Below are positions 35,657-43,571 of a DNA stretch of 64,000 nt, one piece after another (position 1 is the stretch's first letter; every line of letters starts with the position of its first letter). A program made the translations under genes and the position numbers. The notes beneath the pieces were generated by a model, which saw only the letters and a program-made list of their open reading frames with translations, searched no databases and was not told the origin of the DNA. Source of the DNA: Paludisphaera soli. GTDB taxonomy: Bacteria; Planctomycetota; Planctomycetia; Isosphaerales; Isosphaeraceae. The stretch lies in the NCBI RefSeq assembly GCF_011064595.1, contig NZ_JAALJI010000030.1:1-64000 (forward strand), written 5' to 3'.

Positions 35657-36937
35657 TCAGGTGGTCGAGGCCGTCGCGGCGCCGTTGCGGGCGAAGGCCC
35701 CGGCGCGGAGGCGGCGGGAGTTCATGGTCGGCCGGAACATGACCAGGAGCGCCAGCGGCAGGTAGAGCAGGACGAGCGTCCCCCCCTTGTCCAGGTACCA
35801 GAACTGGCTGGCCGCCAGCAACGCCGCCGACAGCGCGATGAGCTGCGAGAGGTCCTTGCGCGCCGGCCAGAAGGTGACGACCAGCACCATCGCCAGGTAG
35901 CCGATCAGGACCGGCAGGCGGAAGCTGGGGTCGATCCCGCCCCAGAAGCTGCTGCCGCTGGATCGGGGCTCGAACCGGGGAAGCAGGCCGACCTCGGCGA
36001 TGCTCCGCGCGCCGAGCGCCCGGGCCCATTCCGAAAGCCCCAGCCCGGCCGCCCCGAGCAGGGCGCAGACGATCGCCACCGAAGCGGCCACCGCGACGTA
36101 GGTGAGCCGCGACCTGCCCCGGTAGAAGCCCGTCCAGAGGAAGATCAGCCCCAGGCAGGCGGGGATCCAGCCCGCCGCCAGGCCGATCAGGAGCCCGGCG
36201 ATCGCCGGCCGGGCGTACCAGAGGACCGCGTAGATGATCAGGGCCGAGGGGATGAGCTGGCCGCTATCCACCAGCGCCATGCGGGTGTACGGGAGGATAA
36301 GGTAGCATGCGGCCATGGATAGGCCGGTCAGCGACCGCTCGTAATGCTTCCAGCCGATCAGCCAGAGGCCCGTCACGAGGGCCAGGTGGGCGAGCACGGC
36401 CAGCACCCGAGACACGATCACCTGCGGCCGTTCCCGCTTGAGCGAAGGCGGCAAGGGGGCGATGTCGAGCACCTGCTTGACCGTACCGCCCTCCTCGTCG
36501 GCCGAGGGGGGACGGGCCCCGCGGTCCTCGCGCCCCGAGGGCTCCGCCGGGTTCCTCGCCGCGCCGTCCTCGACGGGGAGGCTCACCGTCTCGACCAGCA
36601 GCAGTCCCAGGATGCCGACCGACAGGCAGAGGAGCCCCGAGGCGTTCAGGTTCGGCTCCAGCAAGGGCCGTCGCGAGAGCCCCAGGTCCACCAGGCAGCG
36701 GGCCAGCCAGGCCGCCGAGCCCAGGAACAGGAGGATGAACGCGACCCACGGCACCTGGCCGTGGCGGCCGACGATCATCATCATCCCCGGCACGAGCGCG
36801 AACAGCAGGATCAGATCCAGGTTGCGGACGCTCCAGAACCGGCTGAACTTGAAGAAGAGCGTGACGCAGCCGAGCAGGGACAAAAACAGCCAGACGATCG
36901 GCGCGAGGCCTAGGTCGGTGACGAGCTTACCATCCAC
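35657..36937 (-). CDS. Polytopic membrane protein of unknown function
   Basis: The 426-residue protein has about ten hydrophobic segments, starting with LAPIVWLFLSLLGCVTLFF. A polar, Pro/Glu-rich loop lies at about 125-170 (NPAEPSGREDRGARPPSADE). I recognise no family. The many Trp/Gly-rich helices suggest a transporter or polymer-processing protein. The start follows GAGG. It lies 15 nt downstream of rnc on the same strand, so they are probably one unit. Confidence 0.72.
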   Translation of the reverse strand: MDGKLVTDLGLAPIVWLFLSLLGCVTLFFKFSRFWSVRNLDLILLFALVPGMMMIVGRHGQVPWVAFILLFLGSAAWLARCLVDLGLSRRPLLEPNLNASGLLCLSVGILGLLLVETVSLPVEDGAARNPAEPSGREDRGARPPSADEEGGTVKQVLDIAPLPPSLKRERPQVIVSRVLAVLAHLALVTGLWLIGWKHYERSLTGLSMAACYLILPYTRMALVDSGQLIPSALIIYAVLWYARPAIAGLLIGLAAGWIPACLGLIFLWTGFYRGRSRLTYVAVAASVAIVCALLGAAGLGLSEWARALGARSIAEVGLLPRFEPRSSGSSFWGGIDPSFRLPVLIGYLAMVLVVTFWPARKDLSQLIALSAALLAASQFWYLDKGGTLVLLYLPLALLVMFRPTMNSRRLRAGAFARNGAATASTT

Positions 36938-36952
36938 GGCGACCTCGTCTCG

Positions 36953-37783
36953 TCAGTCCGACTCGTAGGGGAGTGGGGAGCCCGCGAGCTGGCACAGGGC
37001 GTTCAGGGCCGCGCGTTGCTCGGCCTCTTTCTTGTTCCGCCCCCACGCGGGCGCGTAGCGGTTGGCGCCGATCTGGGCGGAGATCTTGAAGCACTTGGAG
37101 TGGTCCGGGCCCTTCTCGTCCAGCAGCAGATACGTCGGCGTCTCGCCGAAGTCGCGTTGGGCCGCCTGCTGGAGGTTGCTCTTGTAGTTGAGGCCGTTCG
37201 AGCCCTCGACGGCCGCCTCGATCTCGGGCCCCATGTGGCCGATGATGAACTGCTGGGCCGCGGGCGCGCCGCCGTCCAGAAAGATCGCGCCGATCAGGCT
37301 CTCGAAGACGTCCGCCAGGACCGAGGACGGCGTCTGATCGCCGGCCCCCATCCCCTTGCCCAGGAACAGGTAGTTCTCGAGGGCCAGCGATTCCGAGATC
37401 TTCGCGCAGGTCCGCCGCGAGACCACGATCGACTTGACCCGCGTCAGGTCCCCCTCCTGGTAGTCGGGGTACTTGCGGAAGAGTTCCTCGCAGACGACGG
37501 CCCCCAGGATCGCATCCCCCAGGAACTCCAGCCGCTCGTTCGAGGCCAGCCGGTGGTTGGCGCCCGAAGCGTGCGTGAGCGCCTCGCGCAGCAGGTCCGG
37601 GTCCCGGAACTCGTAGCCGAGCACGGCCTGGCAGTCCGCGAGCAGGCGGGCCTCGTCCCGGTGGGTCGTGGTGTTTGGCGCGGCGATGGTTCGAGTTCCA
37701 AGCGGGAAGTGCGCGGAAACGCCCGGACGAAATCCGACTCGCGAGCAAGAAAACAGGCTAGCCCGCCGGAAATGCCCTGTCAA
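36953..37783 (-). CDS. rnc: Ribonuclease III
   Basis: This is the double-strand-specific endoribonuclease for rRNA and mRNA processing. The signature NERLEFLGDAILGAVV contains metal-binding Glu and Asp, and ADVFESLIGAIFLDGG supplies the second acidic pair. The C-terminal dsRNA-binding domain begins near YKSNLQQAAQRDFGETPTY and ends at KKEAEQRAALNALCQL. No ATG lies ahead of the domain. The frame opens with a TTG at 37783, but the first 40 residues (MTGHFRRASLFSCSRVGF) look non-native. The true start is uncertain and could be a non-standard codon nearer THRDEARLLADC. Confidence 0.93.
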   Translation of the reverse strand: MTGHFRRASLFSCSRVGFRPGVSAHFPLGTRTIAAPNTTTHRDEARLLADCQAVLGYEFRDPDLLREALTHASGANHRLASNERLEFLGDAILGAVVCEELFRKYPDYQEGDLTRVKSIVVSRRTCAKISESLALENYLFLGKGMGAGDQTPSSVLADVFESLIGAIFLDGGAPAAQQFIIGHMGPEIEAAVEGSNGLNYKSNLQQAAQRDFGETPTYLLLDEKGPDHSKCFKISAQIGANRYAPAWGRNKKEAEQRAALNALCQLAGSPLPYESD

Positions 37784-37802
37784 TCCGCTGATCGCCGGCC
37801 GG

Positions 37803-38621
37803 TCAGGGGCGGTCGGCCCCGGGGGCGGGCCCGCGCGAGCTTTCCACCCGCTTCAGCTCCCGGGAGAGGTCAGGCGTCAGGTCGGCCCGGTCGAAGTCCT
37901 GGGAATCGGGGAGTTTGATCTCCCAGTCGTGGACGAGGTCGTACCGCACGCGGCCCTCGGCGGGGCGGCAGTCGAGGACGTGGCCGCCGATCTTGCGGTC
38001 GTCGGAGAGGAAGTGCCAGTGGTAGCCGGGGACGGTCAGCCCGCGCACCCAGGCCGGGCTCCGGATGCCCAGGAGCGTGCCGGAAACGCCCTCGCGGCTC
38101 CAGACCGACTGGCTCTCGGCCACCGCGGCGAGCGGCCGGTAAGGCGGCTCCTGGCGGTGGACGCTGCGGAGCGTGGCCGAGTCCAGCCGGCCGTCGATCC
38201 GCACGGCGACGAACGCGTTGGCCTGCGGCAGGGCCCCGTCGAGCCGGGCCTCCAGCTCCGTGAGGCTGGAAACCCGAGGGCACGCGAACGCCCCGTCCTC
38301 GTCGAACGCCGTGACGACCGCGAACGGGGTGGTCGCTTCGGGCCCGACCTCGGCCACCACGCCGTCGCCCCGGACCTGGTACGCGCGACCGTCGAGGATG
38401 ATCAGCTCGCCATCGAGGTGGTCGAGCGTCCCGAGCCCGAAGTCGCCCTCGCGCAGCATCGCACCGATCGTCGCCACGCCGTCGTAGCGGCCGATCATCA
38501 GGGCGTTGATGACCGAAACCTGGATGATCCGGTCGGGGGCGGGCTCGGTCGGCGAGGTCCTTGGCGAGCACGAGGCGAGGCCGAGGAGCATCGAAGCCAG
38601 GAAGAGCCTGTTGAGGAGCAT
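37803..38621 (-). CDS. budA: Alpha-acetolactate decarboxylase, lipoprotein form
   Basis: The 272-residue protein has a lipobox-like LLGLASC (Cys18), followed by the acetolactate decarboxylase fold. NALMIGRYDGVATIGAML, EGDFGLGTLDHLDGELIILD and the zinc site GYHWHFLSDDRKIGGHVLD, with His201, His203 and His214, match the family spacing. The enzyme converts acetolactate to acetoin, normally in the cytoplasm or secreted. A lipid anchor would place it at the cell surface or in the periplasm, an unusual setting. No acetolactate synthase gene is nearby. Confidence 0.88.
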   Translation of the reverse strand: MLLNRLFLASMLLGLASCSPRTSPTEPAPDRIIQVSVINALMIGRYDGVATIGAMLREGDFGLGTLDHLDGELIILDGRAYQVRGDGVVAEVGPEATTPFAVVTAFDEDGAFACPRVSSLTELEARLDGALPQANAFVAVRIDGRLDSATLRSVHRQEPPYRPLAAVAESQSVWSREGVSGTLLGIRSPAWVRGLTVPGYHWHFLSDDRKIGGHVLDCRPAEGRVRYDLVHDWEIKLPDSQDFDRADLTPDLSRELKRVESSRGPAPGADRP

Positions 38622-38667
38622 GGGCGATTCCGTTGGAGGAGTGCGACCGGCGGCGGGGGCTGGACGC

Positions 38668-39981
38668 TCAGGCCGGGGCGGCGTTCGATTCGGTCTGGGG
38701 CGGCGCGGAGACCAGAACTCGGTCGATGCGGTTCTCGTCCATGTCGACGACCTCGAAAGCGACCCCTTCCCACTCGAAGCGGTCGCCCACGGTCGGGATC
38801 CGGCCGAGTTGCATGAGGATGAAGCCCGCGAGCGTGCCGTACTCCCCCTCGGGGAGCCGGGGGAGGTCGGGGAGGTCGGACACCTCGTGGATGGAGAGGG
38901 TGCCGTCCAGCAGCCAGGTTCCGTCCTCCCGACGCACGGCGCGGGGGTCGAAATCCTCCTCGTCGGGCAGGTCGCCGACCAGCGCCTGGAGGATGTCGTT
39001 GAGCGTCAAGACCCCCTCGACGGCCCCGTACTCGTCGACCACGATCGCCATCGGCGTCGCCGCCGACTTGAACTGCTCCAGGACTTTCAGGCCCGACGCC
39101 CCCTCGAAGACGAACAGGGGCGGCTTCATGAGGGCGCGGACGTCGGGGGGGCCTTCCTCGTACGACCGGCCGAGCAGGTCCTTGGCCTGCACGATCCCGA
39201 CCACCCTGTCGAGCGACCCTTCGCCGACGGGGAAGCCCGAGTGGGTGCTCTCCAGGACCCGTCGGCGGACTTCCTCGTGCTCGCCTTCGGCGTCGATCCA
39301 GACGACGTCGGCCCGCTGGGTCATCAGCACCCGCGCGGGCTGGTCGTTGAGCCGGAAGACCCGGCGGACCATGTCGTGCTCGGCCGTCTCGATCGCCCCG
39401 GCTTCCGCCCCCTGGCGCACCAGGACCTGGATCTCCTCCTCGGTGACGGGCGAGCCCCCGGTCTCGTGCACGCCGAGGAGGCGGACGACGCGCTCCGTCG
39501 ACCAGCTCAGCAGGCCGACCAGCGGGACCGCCGCGATCGCGATCAGCCGGAGCGGGCCGGCCGCCCGCATCGCGATGGCCTCGGGACGGCTCAGGGCCAG
39601 CCGCTTCGGGGTCAGCTCGCCGAACACGAGCGTCAGGTAGGAGACGGCCGCGACGACCGCCGCCAGGCCGATCCCCTCGGCGTAGGGGACCAGGGCGGGC
39701 ACGGTCGCGAGCGCCTCAGCGAGATGCTCGGCGAGGGTCGCGCCGCCGAAGACCCCGGCCAGCGTCCCCACCAGCGTGATCCCGACCTGCACCGTCGAGA
39801 GGAACCGGTTGGGGTCCTCGGCCAGCTCCAGCGCCAGCCTCGCCCGGGGGTCCCCCTCCTCCGCCCCGTGCTTCAGCAGGGCCTTCCGCGACGAGATGAT
39901 CGCCAACTCCGCCATCGAGAAGAGGCCGTTCGCGAAGATCAGGAGGAGGACGACGCCGACCTCGATGAGTATCGTGTTCAC
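38668..39981 (-). CDS. CNNM/CorC-type hemolysin family membrane protein
   Basis: The 437-residue protein has a DUF21 domain with four membrane segments (VGVVLLLIFANGLFSMAELA from about residue 7; VPYAEGIGLAAVVAAVSYLT) and paired CBS domains from about 210 to 330. A CorC_HlyC C-terminus follows (DGTLSIHEVSDLPDLPRLP). Family members are tied to magnesium and cobalt efflux. I start it at the GTG of VNTILIEVGV, preceded by GAGG six bases upstream; an in-frame ATG at 40035 would add 18 residues but has no ribosome-binding site. Confidence 0.9.
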   Translation of the reverse strand: MNTILIEVGVVLLLIFANGLFSMAELAIISSRKALLKHGAEEGDPRARLALELAEDPNRFLSTVQVGITLVGTLAGVFGGATLAEHLAEALATVPALVPYAEGIGLAAVVAAVSYLTLVFGELTPKRLALSRPEAIAMRAAGPLRLIAIAAVPLVGLLSWSTERVVRLLGVHETGGSPVTEEEIQVLVRQGAEAGAIETAEHDMVRRVFRLNDQPARVLMTQRADVVWIDAEGEHEEVRRRVLESTHSGFPVGEGSLDRVVGIVQAKDLLGRSYEEGPPDVRALMKPPLFVFEGASGLKVLEQFKSAATPMAIVVDEYGAVEGVLTLNDILQALVGDLPDEEDFDPRAVRREDGTWLLDGTLSIHEVSDLPDLPRLPEGEYGTLAGFILMQLGRIPTVGDRFEWEGVAFEVVDMDENRIDRVLVSAPPQTESNAAPA

Positions 39982-40246
39982 CAACCGCCTCAGGCCGAGG
40001 TGCGAGCTTCCGACGGACGCGACCGCGTCAAGCATACGATAGGAGGCCACGCGGATCGAGCGGTCCGGCGACCATTCACGGCTGCATGACGTCCGGGGGT
40101 GGACTCGCGAAGAAATCTCGCCGGGATGTCGATCTCGGGCCGGGACGTTCGACGAAGAGGTGGGACCGATGAGGCGGAGGCCGGAGTTTGGCCTCGAGCT
40201 CGCGGTCGGGATGAACGTGGTCTCGCTTGGATGAAGGGAGCCGTCG

Positions 40247-40684
40247 ATGCGTTTCATGGTGATGGTGCGGGCGACGAAGGAATCCGAGTCCGAGGGGTCG
40301 CCGGTGGCCGACCAGAAGCTCTTTCAGGACATGGCGAATTTCAACGAGGAGCTGGTGAAGGCCGGCGTGATGCTCGCCGGCGAGGGGCTCCACCCCAGCT
40401 CCAAGGGCGCGCGGGTGCGGTTCGCCCCGGACGGCTCGCGCACGGTGATCGACGGCCCGTTCGCCGAGACCAAGGAGCTGATCGCCGGCTTCTGGCTCTG
40501 GCAGGTCAGGTCGCTGGAAGAGTGTCTCGAATGGGTCAAGCGGTGCCCCGCCCCGTTCGCGACCGAGTGCGAGATCGAGGTCCGCCGCGTCTACGAGACC
40601 GAGGACTTCGGCGAGATGATGAGCCCCGAGCTGATCGCCCAGGAGGAGCGGCTCCGCGAGCAGGTCGCCCGGCTCGCGAAGTGA
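40247..40684 (+). CDS. DGPF/YCII-domain protein
   Basis: The 145-residue protein has a single YCII-related domain with the diagnostic GSRTVIDGPFAETKELIAGF (DGPF at 69-72). Its beta-alpha fold is dimeric in relatives. The activity of the group is not firmly known. It stands 49 nt ahead of an ECF sigma factor gene; the same pairing is known in the ECF42 group, so it is a likely regulatory or target partner. The start follows GGGAG. Confidence 0.9.
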   Translation: MRFMVMVRATKESESEGSPVADQKLFQDMANFNEELVKAGVMLAGEGLHPSSKGARVRFAPDGSRTVIDGPFAETKELIAGFWLWQVRSLEECLEWVKRCPAPFATECEIEVRRVYETEDFGEMMSPELIAQEERLREQVARLAK

Positions 40685-40733
40685 CCCGGGCCCGGCTTGC
40701 CCCGGGCCGGAGGAATTGGTCTGATCGGACGTC

Positions 40734-42017
40734 ATGACGACCGATCCGATCCATCGCACGATCGAGGCGGTCTGGCGGATCGAGTCGGCGAAGGTCGTCG
40801 CCGTGCTCGCCCGCCGGACCCGCGACCTCGGGCTGGCCGAGGACCTCGCGCACGACGCGCTCGTCGCCGCGCTAGAGCAGTGGCCGAGTTCGGGCGTCCC
40901 GCAGCGACCGGGCGCCTGGCTGCTGGCCGCCGCCCGGCGACGCGCGATCGACGCCCACCGCCGCGACCGGGCGTTCGACCGCAGGCGCGAGGAGATCGCC
41001 GCCCGCTTCGAGGCCGAGCCCGCGCCGGACCTGGACGCCGCGCTCGACGACGAGGTGGGCGACGACCTCCTGCGGCTGATCTTCACCGCCTGCCATCCCG
41101 TCCTCTCGGCCGAAGCCCGCTGCGCGCTGACGCTCCGGCTCCTGGGCGGCCTGACCACCGACGAGATCGCCCGGGCGTTCCTCGTCGCCGAGTCGACGGT
41201 CGCCCAGCGCATCGTCCGGGCCAAGCGGACGCTGGTCGACAAGCAGGTCCCCTTCGAGGTCCCTCGCGGCGCCGAGCTGATGGCCCGGCTCGCGACCGTC
41301 CTGGAGGTCGTCTACCTGATCTTCAACGAAGGCTACGCCGCGACCGCCGGCGACGACTGGATGCGGCCCTCGCTCTGCGAGGAGGCCCTTCGCCTGGGCC
41401 GGATCCTCGCCGAACTCGCCCCCGCCGAGCCCGAGGTCCACGGCCTCGTCGCTCTCATGGAGATCCAGGCCTCGCGCTCGCGGGCCCGCGTCGGCCCGTC
41501 GGGCGAGCCCGTGCTGCTGCTGGAGCAGGATCGGGCGAGGTGGGACCAGCTCCTGATCCGCCGGGGGCTCGCCGCGCTGGCCCGCGCCGAAGGGCTCGGC
41601 GAGGCACCGGGCCCCTACGTCCTCCAGGCCGCGATCGCCGCCTGCCACGCCCGCGCCCGGACCGCCGCCGAGACCGACTGGCGACGGATCGCCGCCCTTT
41701 ATGCCGAACTCGCCCGGGGGGTCCCGTCCGCCGTCGTCGAGCTGAACCGGGCGATGGCCGTCTCGATGGCCACCGGCCCCGCCGACGGCCTCGCCGTGAT
41801 CGACCGCCTCGCCGACGACCCCTCGCTTCGCGATTATCCCTACTACTTCAGCGCCCGCGGCGACCTGCTCGCCAGGCTCGGCCGGCCCGCCGAGGCCGCC
41901 CCCGCCTTCGCTCGCGCCGCCGAGCTGACCCGCAACGCCCGCGAACGCGCCTGGCTCCTCGCCCGAGCCCGCGAGTGCGCCGGCGACCCCGCGGCGGCCG
42001 GGACGTCGGAAGGATGA
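40734..42017 (+). CDS. ECF42-type RNA polymerase sigma factor
   Basis: The 427-residue protein starts with sigma region 2 (IHRTIEAVWRIESAKVVAVL, LGLAEDLAHDALVAALEQW). Region 4 follows (TLRLLGGLTTDEIARAFLV, AESTVAQRIVRAK). A long C-terminal TPR-rich tail of the ECF42 type comes next (RDYPYYFSARGDLLARLG, PAFARAAELTRNARERAWLL). The tail is thought to be needed for activity in this group. Pairing with the DGPF-domain gene supports the ECF42 call. No anti-sigma gene is adjacent. Confidence 0.93.
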   Translation: MTTDPIHRTIEAVWRIESAKVVAVLARRTRDLGLAEDLAHDALVAALEQWPSSGVPQRPGAWLLAAARRRAIDAHRRDRAFDRRREEIAARFEAEPAPDLDAALDDEVGDDLLRLIFTACHPVLSAEARCALTLRLLGGLTTDEIARAFLVAESTVAQRIVRAKRTLVDKQVPFEVPRGAELMARLATVLEVVYLIFNEGYAATAGDDWMRPSLCEEALRLGRILAELAPAEPEVHGLVALMEIQASRSRARVGPSGEPVLLLEQDRARWDQLLIRRGLAALARAEGLGEAPGPYVLQAAIAACHARARTAAETDWRRIAALYAELARGVPSAVVELNRAMAVSMATGPADGLAVIDRLADDPSLRDYPYYFSARGDLLARLGRPAEAAPAFARAAELTRNARERAWLLARARECAGDPAAAGTSEG

Positions 42018-42039
42018 CCCGCGGGAAGCGCGGCGGAGG

Positions 42040-43395
42040 TCATTCGACGAGTCCCGATTCGTCCGGTCGGGGCGCGGGCCGATTGCGACGGTCGGCTCCG
42101 GGACGGCCGCCGAACTGGACGTTGAACCCGGCGACGATCGAGTCGTACTGGGAGTCGATCTTGGCGGTCGCGAGGGCCTCTTCCCGGATGCCGCCCTCGA
42201 TCGAGTTGCGGAAGCCGTGGACCCAGGCCAGGGACATGGTGACGTCGTCCGTCAGGCGGAAGGAGCCGCCCAGCGACAGGGTGTTCGTGATGATGCCCGG
42301 GAGCTGGACGTTGAACAGGGTCGCGGTGTCCGGGATCGGGTTTGTGTTGTAGAGGTAGCCTCCTCGGACGGTCGTCCTTTCCGTAAGCGCGTACTGGCCG
42401 CCGACGGCGACCGCGAAGGCCCCCCGCCAGCCGAGGCCGCCGTCTTGCACCGACTCGCCGAAGAGGGCGGCGTTGGCGTAGTCGACGTATCTCAGGTCGA
42501 CGTCGATCAGGGCCCGGTCGAAGCCCTTGTAGGCGACGCCCCAGGAATAGATGGCCGGGATCTGGGCCTGGATCCCGATCCGACGCGCGGAGAGGTCGGG
42601 CGTCGCAGCGTTGAACCCCCAGCGCTCCTGCCAGATCGGGCTCTTGTACGAGAAGCCGAGGTTCCAGTCCTCGCTCATCTCATACAGCAGCCCGAGCTGG
42701 AAGCCCCCGCCCCAGAAAGCCCGGGCGTTCGTCCCGGTCGGGTAGGTGTTGAGCCCGAGATCGTCTCGAGGCCCCGGCGCGAAGAAGGCGGGGGAGAAGC
42801 CCAGGGCCATGTTGCTGATCACCGGTCCGCCGCCGACCGAGAGGCGATCGGTCAGCCGCACCGAGGCCGACGGATTGATGGTGAGCATCGAGGCGTTGGC
42901 CCAGATCGGCCCGAAGCCGAACGATCGGGGCGGTCGTCGCGAGGCCAGCAGCGGGGTCGTCTCGCTCCCCGCGAAGTTCACGTTGCCGCCGACGTAGCCG
43001 AAAATGCCCAGCCCGAAGGTCCAGTGCGAGTCGTCGCTGAGCCGGAAGGCCACGCCGGTCGCCAGGTTCGGCACCACGCCGCTGTCGCTCCGGGAGACGC
43101 CATAGCGGCCCTCGCGCGGAAGCACCCCGTTGATCGCCCCCGCGGGAAGGCTGGTCGTCAGATGGGTGCTGGGGATGATAAGTTCCGAACCGAGCAGGAA
43201 CTCGGGCCGGTCCAGGCCGCTGAGGTTGGCCGGGTTCCAGTAGGTGGAGCCGAAATCGACCGGCGCGGCGGTCGAGGCGCCGGCCATCGCCCGGTTGATC
43301 GGGCCCGCTCCGGGGCTGATCAGCCCCTGCGCCGAGGCCGAGGACGTCACCCCGACGAGGGCGAGCAGGACGAACGTCGGACGCCGGCTCTTCAT
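42040..43395 (-). CDS. FadL/OmpP1-type outer membrane channel
   Basis: The 451-residue protein has a signal peptide (to about SSASAQ), then a beta-barrel with the alternating amphipathic strand pattern and frequent aromatic girdle residues. GAGPINRAMAGASTAAPVDF at the plug region and NPANLSGLD are typical of FadL/TodX proteins that import hydrophobic molecules. GGQYALTERTTVRGGYLYNTNPIP is a classic late strand pair. The start follows AGGAG. The gene diverges from the sulfatase gene. Confidence 0.9.
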   Translation of the reverse strand: MKSRRPTFVLLALVGVTSSASAQGLISPGAGPINRAMAGASTAAPVDFGSTYWNPANLSGLDRPEFLLGSELIIPSTHLTTSLPAGAINGVLPREGRYGVSRSDSGVVPNLATGVAFRLSDDSHWTFGLGIFGYVGGNVNFAGSETTPLLASRRPPRSFGFGPIWANASMLTINPSASVRLTDRLSVGGGPVISNMALGFSPAFFAPGPRDDLGLNTYPTGTNARAFWGGGFQLGLLYEMSEDWNLGFSYKSPIWQERWGFNAATPDLSARRIGIQAQIPAIYSWGVAYKGFDRALIDVDLRYVDYANAALFGESVQDGGLGWRGAFAVAVGGQYALTERTTVRGGYLYNTNPIPDTATLFNVQLPGIITNTLSLGGSFRLTDDVTMSLAWVHGFRNSIEGGIREEALATAKIDSQYDSIVAGFNVQFGGRPGADRRNRPAPRPDESGLVE

Positions 43396-43571
43396 GGGCT
43401 CGCTCCTAATCCTGTCGGCCGGAAAATCGACGCAATCGTTTCAGACCGATTGATATTCGGCGGGCCGAGCCTGCTACATTAAAGAAATGGCACCGAGGTT
43501 CCGAAAGCCAAGCGACGCTTCCGGCACTCGCGCGGCCCCTCGTCACCCATCTTCCATGTCCGGAGCCCTTC

